Part shown: positions 59,582 to 64,000 of the stretch, in pieces
Position numbering within the stretch: the first letter of the stretch is position 1
Layout of the letters: each line of letters starts with the position of its first letter
NCBI RefSeq assembly: GCF_003610895.1
Contig: NZ_MCAS01000027.1
Coordinates: 32,000 to 95,999, forward strand
Reading direction: 5' to 3'
Length of the DNA stretch: 64,000 nucleotides
DNA from: Paraburkholderia fungorum
GTDB taxonomy: Bacteria > Pseudomonadota > Gammaproteobacteria > Burkholderiales > Burkholderiaceae
The notes under the pieces: generated by a model
Seen by the model: the letters and a program-made list of their open reading frames with translations, nothing else
What the model was told of the DNA's origin: nothing
Databases searched by the model: none
Position numbers and translations under genes: made by a program

Positions 59582-61978
59582 ATGTTCAAACGCTTAACGA
59601 TACAGAATGGGCTCACACTCACGATTGCGGGCTACACGCTCGCGCTGATTGCCACGATGCTCGTCGCCGTGCTGGGTCTCAAGCAGAGCAACGATGCGCT
59701 CAAGCAGACATATGCGACCGATACGGTGGCGATCACCCACCTGAAGACGAGTTCCGAGTTGCTGCTGCAAGTGCAACTGGCGCTCGGCAACTATGAGACG
59801 CTCTTTTCGATGGGTCGCGCGAGCGACGACCTGCTGCCGAAGGCGCGCGCCGTGCTCAAGGCGAGTGACGATAATTGGTCAGCGTATCTGGCAAAGCCGC
59901 GTAATGCAGAAGAGTCGCGCGCCGCCGATGCGGTGCAGGCAGCCCGCGCAGCGCTCATCAAGCAGGCGCTTGAGCCGGAGTTCCAGCAGCTTGAGCAAAA
60001 CGACTACTACAAATTTCACACGACCCGAGGGGAGGCCGACTCGCTCAACGCCCGCTATGCGCAGGCGATGAACGCGCTCGAAGCATTGCAGGTGGATCAT
60101 CAGCAGGCGCGCTTCGACGAGGCGCAGGCGCAGTTTCGCCGGCTCATGGTCGCAGCGGCCATGATCGCGTTGGCAGCGCTTGGCATTGGCTTCTTTGCCC
60201 GCGCCGCGTTGGCAGCGGTGATCGGGCGGCCGCTCGCCCGCATGCAGTCGATGATGAGCGAGATTGCGTCGAGTCAGGACTTCACGCGCCGCGTTCCAGT
60301 GGGGCGGCTGGACGAGATCGGGCGCTCGATCGTCACCTTCAACGAGATGATCGAGAAGATCCAGCAGAGCTCCGCGCTGCTCAAGCAGAAGACCGCCGAC
60401 ATTCAGGCGATGTTGCAGAACATTCAGCAGGGGATGCTGACCGTCGTCGACGGTGGACTCGTGCATGCCGAGTACTCGGCTTATCTTGAAGCGATCTTCG
60501 AGACGAAGGACATCGCAGGGCGTCCAGTCATGGAGCTCGTGTTCGAGCATACCGGGCTGAATTCCGACGTGCGCTCGCAGGTCGACACCGCGATTTACGC
60601 TTGCATCGGCGAGGACGCGATCAACTTCACGTTCAACCAGCACCTGCTCGTGAACGAGGTCGCGAAGACGATGACCGACGGCCGCGTGAAGACGCTTGAC
60701 CTGAGCTGGTCGGCGATCACCGACGAGAACGATATCGTCATGCGCCTCATGCTCTGCGTGCGCGACGTGACCGAGCTGCGGCACCTTGCCGCCGAGGCCA
60801 GCGAGCAGAAGCGTCGCCTCGAGATGATCGGCGAGATTCTCGCCGTCAATGAGGAGAAGTTCCATCATTTCGTCGATAGTGCGACGGGCTTCGTCAACGA
60901 GAACGAACGGATTATCCGCCAGCATACGCAGGCCGATAGCGAGGCGCTCGCCGAGCTGTTCCGCAACGTGCACACGATCAAGGGGAACGCGCGCACCTAC
61001 AGCCTGCAGCACCTGACGAGCATCGTGCACGAGACCGAGCGGCGCTACGATGCGCTGCGCCGCAACGATGTCAGCGAAGAGTGGAATCAGGAAGTGCTGA
61101 TCGCGGACCTCGAGCGCGTGAAACAGGCGATCGAGCGTTACAGGACGATCAACGATGTGAGCCTGGGCCGCAAGGACCCAGGGCGTCGCGGCAACGCCGA
61201 GCAGCATCTGATGGTCGATCGGGAGCATATCCAGGAGAGTCTGCGCCTCCTTGAGGCGGTTGATCCGGTCGACGTTGACAGCCTGCTGACGATGCGCGAT
61301 TCAGTGCGCCGGACCTTGCGCATCCTCGGCACCGAAACGATCAGAGAGGTGCTTTCGGGCGTACTCGAATCGCTGCCGTCGCTTGCGCGGGAACTCGGCA
61401 AAGAGCCGCCCATCGTGCGCATCGACGACGGCGGCTACCGCGTGGACAGGCAGGTGAGCAGCACGCTGAAGAACGTCTTCATGCATCTGATGCGCAACTC
61501 GGTCGATCACGGTATCGAAACCGCGGCTGCGCGCATCGCGCAGGGTAAGGCGGCGGCCGGCACGATCGTCATCGAAGCCGGCGTCGATAGAGGGGCGCTG
61601 CAGATTACCTTGAGCGACGACGGCCTCGGCCTCGCGCTAGGGCGGATTCGGAGCATCGGTCGTGCGCGCGGCTGGCTCGACGCCGGTGCACAGTTGAGCG
61701 ACGAGCTGGTCGCCGACTTCATCTTTCACCCGGGCTTCTCGACCGCTGAAAAGGTCACGGAAGTGTCTGGCCGCGGAGTCGGCATGGACGCAGTGCGGGA
61801 TTTCCTCAAACGCGAGAACGGCAGCATCGCGCTGCGCTTCACCGACGACCGGTGCGGTGCCGACTACCGCCTGTTCCAGATTGTGGTCTGCCTGCCGGAG
61901 CGCTGCGCGGTACAAAGCACGGGTGCGCTGGATGAGAAAGAAGAGAAGCCGTTACAGGTCGACTCACTGTCCGCTTGA
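59582..61978 (+). CDS. CheA-like membrane sensor kinase (4HB-HAMP-PAS-HPt-HATPase), no receiver
   Basis: 798 residues from ATG 59582. Ribosome site weak; a longer frame from 59483 is open. TM1 is at about 10-32, a four-helix sensor domain of about 160 residues follows, and TM2 lies near 195-215. HAMP and a PAS-like region lead to an HPt domain with VHTIKGNART (His464). A HATPase domain has LMRNSVDHGIE (Asn639) and GRGVGMDAVRDFLKRENGS. The order HPt then ATPase, without a HisKA domain, matches CheA, but the CheW-binding part is missing. It could phosphorylate a separate regulator. No response regulator is adjacent. Confidence 0.82.
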   Translation: MFKRLTIQNGLTLTIAGYTLALIATMLVAVLGLKQSNDALKQTYATDTVAITHLKTSSELLLQVQLALGNYETLFSMGRASDDLLPKARAVLKASDDNWSAYLAKPRNAEESRAADAVQAARAALIKQALEPEFQQLEQNDYYKFHTTRGEADSLNARYAQAMNALEALQVDHQQARFDEAQAQFRRLMVAAAMIALAALGIGFFARAALAAVIGRPLARMQSMMSEIASSQDFTRRVPVGRLDEIGRSIVTFNEMIEKIQQSSALLKQKTADIQAMLQNIQQGMLTVVDGGLVHAEYSAYLEAIFETKDIAGRPVMELVFEHTGLNSDVRSQVDTAIYACIGEDAINFTFNQHLLVNEVAKTMTDGRVKTLDLSWSAITDENDIVMRLMLCVRDVTELRHLAAEASEQKRRLEMIGEILAVNEEKFHHFVDSATGFVNENERIIRQHTQADSEALAELFRNVHTIKGNARTYSLQHLTSIVHETERRYDALRRNDVSEEWNQEVLIADLERVKQAIERYRTINDVSLGRKDPGRRGNAEQHLMVDREHIQESLRLLEAVDPVDVDSLLTMRDSVRRTLRILGTETIREVLSGVLESLPSLARELGKEPPIVRIDDGGYRVDRQVSSTLKNVFMHLMRNSVDHGIETAAARIAQGKAAAGTIVIEAGVDRGALQITLSDDGLGLALGRIRSIGRARGWLDAGAQLSDELVADFIFHPGFSTAEKVTEVSGRGVGMDAVRDFLKRENGSIALRFTDDRCGADYRLFQIVVCLPERCAVQSTGALDEKEEKPLQVDSLSA

Positions 61979-62846
61979 GTGACATGAAGGGAAGCCGTCT
62001 TGACCTACCGAGTGTCATGACGGCACGTTTCCCACGGTCCTCCTTCAATTGTTGACAATCCGATGGATACGTCGAATGTCCGTACCTGGTGGTCGGCGCC
62101 ATGTTCGCCGATTGCATGCCATAAGCGATACGGTTCGCCGCGCAGGGTGACAAAAATCCGGTCGAGGTGCTACGTATTGCATAGTTTTCGATGCATCGCG
62201 TCATCTCGCGCGGTCAACCTCGCAACCTGTCAATGCCCTTGAATCTGATCATTCGCTAAAGGGCGCCCGTCTCGCTTCCGCCTGGAAGATTGATACCCGG
62301 TTCGACCGTGGAATGCTGCAAGTCGGGCGCAAAGTTACCCCGTTTTAACCAGCCAGATCATTTTATGTAAACGGCAAAGCGTGTCGGCGTCTGAAGTCAC
62401 GCAGGGGTAGGGATTTGCTTATTTTTTTGTAGGGATAGGGGAGCGGGACACTTCCCAATGCGGAGCAACCGTCCGGGAAAGCGCGGAAGACCTGCTCGGC
62501 GGTACCTTGCCGGATGGCCTTCGCATCAGATTCCCGATCGAACCGGCGCGGCGCCGGGCCAGTTTGGCGCGGCCTGAATCAAAGCGGGCGCTCCAACCCA
62601 ATCGGGACAGTGCCGTTTTAAGAAAAAACTAACTAGATCGTACAAAATACGTACAAACCCCGAAAGACGCCGGATTTCGTTTGAACGACACTTCTGGCTA
62701 GTTTGAAAATCCAGGCGCGGCTCAGTGCTCGGCCCTTCGCGCATTTGCACTGGCATGCCCAGCCGGCCAGTGCTCCGCGCACATTCGACTGCCGTGGCGA
62801 TCACTGGCGTTAGAGATTGAGAAAAGATTTTTACAGAGGAGTGGAG
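61979..62846. other. Intergenic region upstream of the porin gene
   Basis: 868 bases without a supported gene. The last 200 bases are AT-richer, with runs such as TTTTTTTGTAGGGATAGG near 62428 and AAAAAACTAACTAGATCG near 62620, and likely hold the porin promoter and a long leader. Confidence 0.45.
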
Positions 62847-64000
62847 ATGAAAAAGGCATTGGCAACCTCGGCCCTTGGGTTGGTCGCCCTCGGCGCGCAC
62901 GCTCAGAGCAGCGTGACGTTGTACGGCGTCGTCGATACGGGGATCGGCTATCAGAGCAGCCAGACGTCGCTGGGTTCGACGTCGGGGGGCCGTTCGGTGA
63001 TCAAGATGGTGAACGGCATCTGGGCGGGCAGCCGCTTCGGCCTGAAGGGCGGTGAAGATCTGGGCGGCGGCACGAAGGCGATCTTCCAGTTGGAAGAGGG
63101 CTTCAACAGCGCAACCGGCGCGCAATCCGTTTCCGGTCTGGCGTTCAACCGTCAGGCGTACGTCGGCGTGACCAATGCCACCTACGGTTCGCTGACCGCA
63201 GGGCGCCAGTACACGTCGTACTACACGCTGCTGTCGCCCTATAGCCCGACTACGTGGCTGACGGGCGCTTACGGCGCACACCCGGGCGATATCGATTCGC
63301 TGGATACGCTGTACCGCGCGAATAACTCGCTGGTGTACACGTCGCCGAGCATGCATGGCCTGACGGTGAGCGGTTCGTACTCGCTGGGCGGCGTGGCGGG
63401 CAGCACCAATGCCGGTTCGACGTACAGCGCGGCGGTTCAGTACCTGAACGGCCCGTTCGGGATCGCGGCAGGCTACCAGCGCATCAATAACGCGGCGGTG
63501 GGCGGCGGTGCGTGGGATCCTAACTCCACGACCTCGAATGGCGGTGCGCAGACGGCGGTGTCGGGCATCAACAACGGCTATCAGACGGCGCAGGCGCAGC
63601 AGCGCGTTGCCGTGACGGGCGGCTATGCGTTCAGCTCGCAATGGGACATCTCGTTCTCGTATTCGAACGTGCAATACATCCCGGGCGTGAACTCGGCGTT
63701 CCACAACGAGGCGATCTTCAACACGGCTGGCGCAGTGCTGCACTACAAGCCGCTGACGGCACTGGATCTGGCTGCCGGCTACAGCTACACGCGTGCGACG
63801 CAGGCGAACGGCATTACGAGCGCGGCGAGCTATCAGCAGTTCAATCTCTCGCAGTACTACAGTCTGTCCAAGCGGACCGGCCTGTATGCGCTGGAGGCTT
63901 ACCAGCGTGCGGGTGGCCAGACTCTCGCGCCGAACAAGGCCGGCACGGCCACGAGCATCATCAATGCAACGGCCGATATCGGCGACGGTCAGAACGGCGC
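62847..64000 (+). CDS. Burkholderia-type general porin (Gram_neg_porins), 3'-truncated by window edge
   Basis: The open frame runs from ATG 62847 to the right edge (384 residues visible, the usual full size being about 360-400). A signal peptide MKKALATSALGLVALGAHA is cut before QSSVTLYGVVDTGIGYQSSQ, the standard start of these porins. FGLKGGEDLGGGTKAIFQLEEGFN and RQAYVGVTNATYGSLTAGRQYT are the first strands and constriction loop region. GTGGAG precedes the ATG. It forms a trimeric 16-strand channel in the outer membrane for small solutes. Confidence 0.93.
   Translation, partial: MKKALATSALGLVALGAHAQSSVTLYGVVDTGIGYQSSQTSLGSTSGGRSVIKMVNGIWAGSRFGLKGGEDLGGGTKAIFQLEEGFNSATGAQSVSGLAFNRQAYVGVTNATYGSLTAGRQYTSYYTLLSPYSPTTWLTGAYGAHPGDIDSLDTLYRANNSLVYTSPSMHGLTVSGSYSLGGVAGSTNAGSTYSAAVQYLNGPFGIAAGYQRINNAAVGGGAWDPNSTTSNGGAQTAVSGINNGYQTAQAQQRVAVTGGYAFSSQWDISFSYSNVQYIPGVNSAFHNEAIFNTAGAVLHYKPLTALDLAAGYSYTRATQANGITSAASYQQFNLSQYYSLSKRTGLYALEAYQRAGGQTLAPNKAGTATSIINATADIGDGQNG

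Overview
The window has high GC content, Burkholderia-type codon use and a Burkholderia-type porin at the right edge. It looks like a chromosome segment from a member of the Burkholderiaceae, most likely Paraburkholderia. This is inferred from protein character only. No rRNA, tRNA, CRISPR array or complete insertion sequence was found.

The dominant theme, from position 1 to about 44.1 kb, is catabolism of C2/C3 sulfonates. Region 1 (1-4.7 kb) holds the 3' part of a sulfolactate sulfo-lyase large subunit (SuyB-like), a DctA-family dicarboxylate/anion symporter, a ComC-like sulfolactate dehydrogenase and a sulfotransferase-like protein. Region 2 (5-14.1 kb) is more general: mmsA, a PuuA-like glutamine synthetase, an arsR-marR-hydrolase-MFS block with a divergent drug-type MFS, and a TauE/SafE permease. 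Region 3 (14.4-22.5 kb) has a small DUF3311 protein with a sodium:solute symporter, a YtcJ-like amidohydrolase and a CobW GTPase, then a probable taurine dehydrogenase (tauX, tauY) and an amino-acid permease.

Region 4 (22.6-37.6 kb) is the core. An IclR regulator, a GMC dehydrogenase and an MHS transporter fit the isethionate set iseR/iseJ/iseU. A CobS-like AAA+ ATPase and a CobT-like VWA protein follow. Convergent to them lie pta, xsc and tauCBA on the minus strand, with a divergent tauR. Region 5 (37.7-45.1 kb) has two IclR regulators, sauS-sauT-sauU for sulfoacetate and a beta-hydroxyacid dehydrogenase. Together, taurine (TauABC, TauXY), isethionate (IseU, IseJ) and sulfoacetate (SauU, SauT, SauS) would all yield sulfoacetaldehyde. 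Xsc cleaves this to sulfite and acetyl phosphate, and Pta makes acetyl-CoA. Sulfolactate would be cleaved by SuyAB to pyruvate and sulfite.

The most interesting points are the CobS/CobT-like pair, which lies between isethionate and sulfoacetaldehyde genes with no cobN or other cobalamin gene in view, and a 17-bp palindromic motif shared by the promoter regions of the GMC gene, the cobS-like gene and xsc (two copies). These suggest one regulon in which the AAA+/VWA pair is a maturation or activation system for a sulfonate enzyme.

The right part (45.2-64 kb) is mixed accessory and housekeeping DNA: a flavin/pyridoxamine oxidase-like protein, an HNH nuclease, a KfrA-like DNA-binding protein, a VOC-arsR-SRPBCC operon, LysE and DedA membrane proteins, a GNAT enzyme, arsR plus Old Yellow Enzyme, a chemoreceptor, two hypothetical proteins, a CheA-like sensor kinase and the porin. 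It has several gene-poor gaps of 0.4-1.1 kb.
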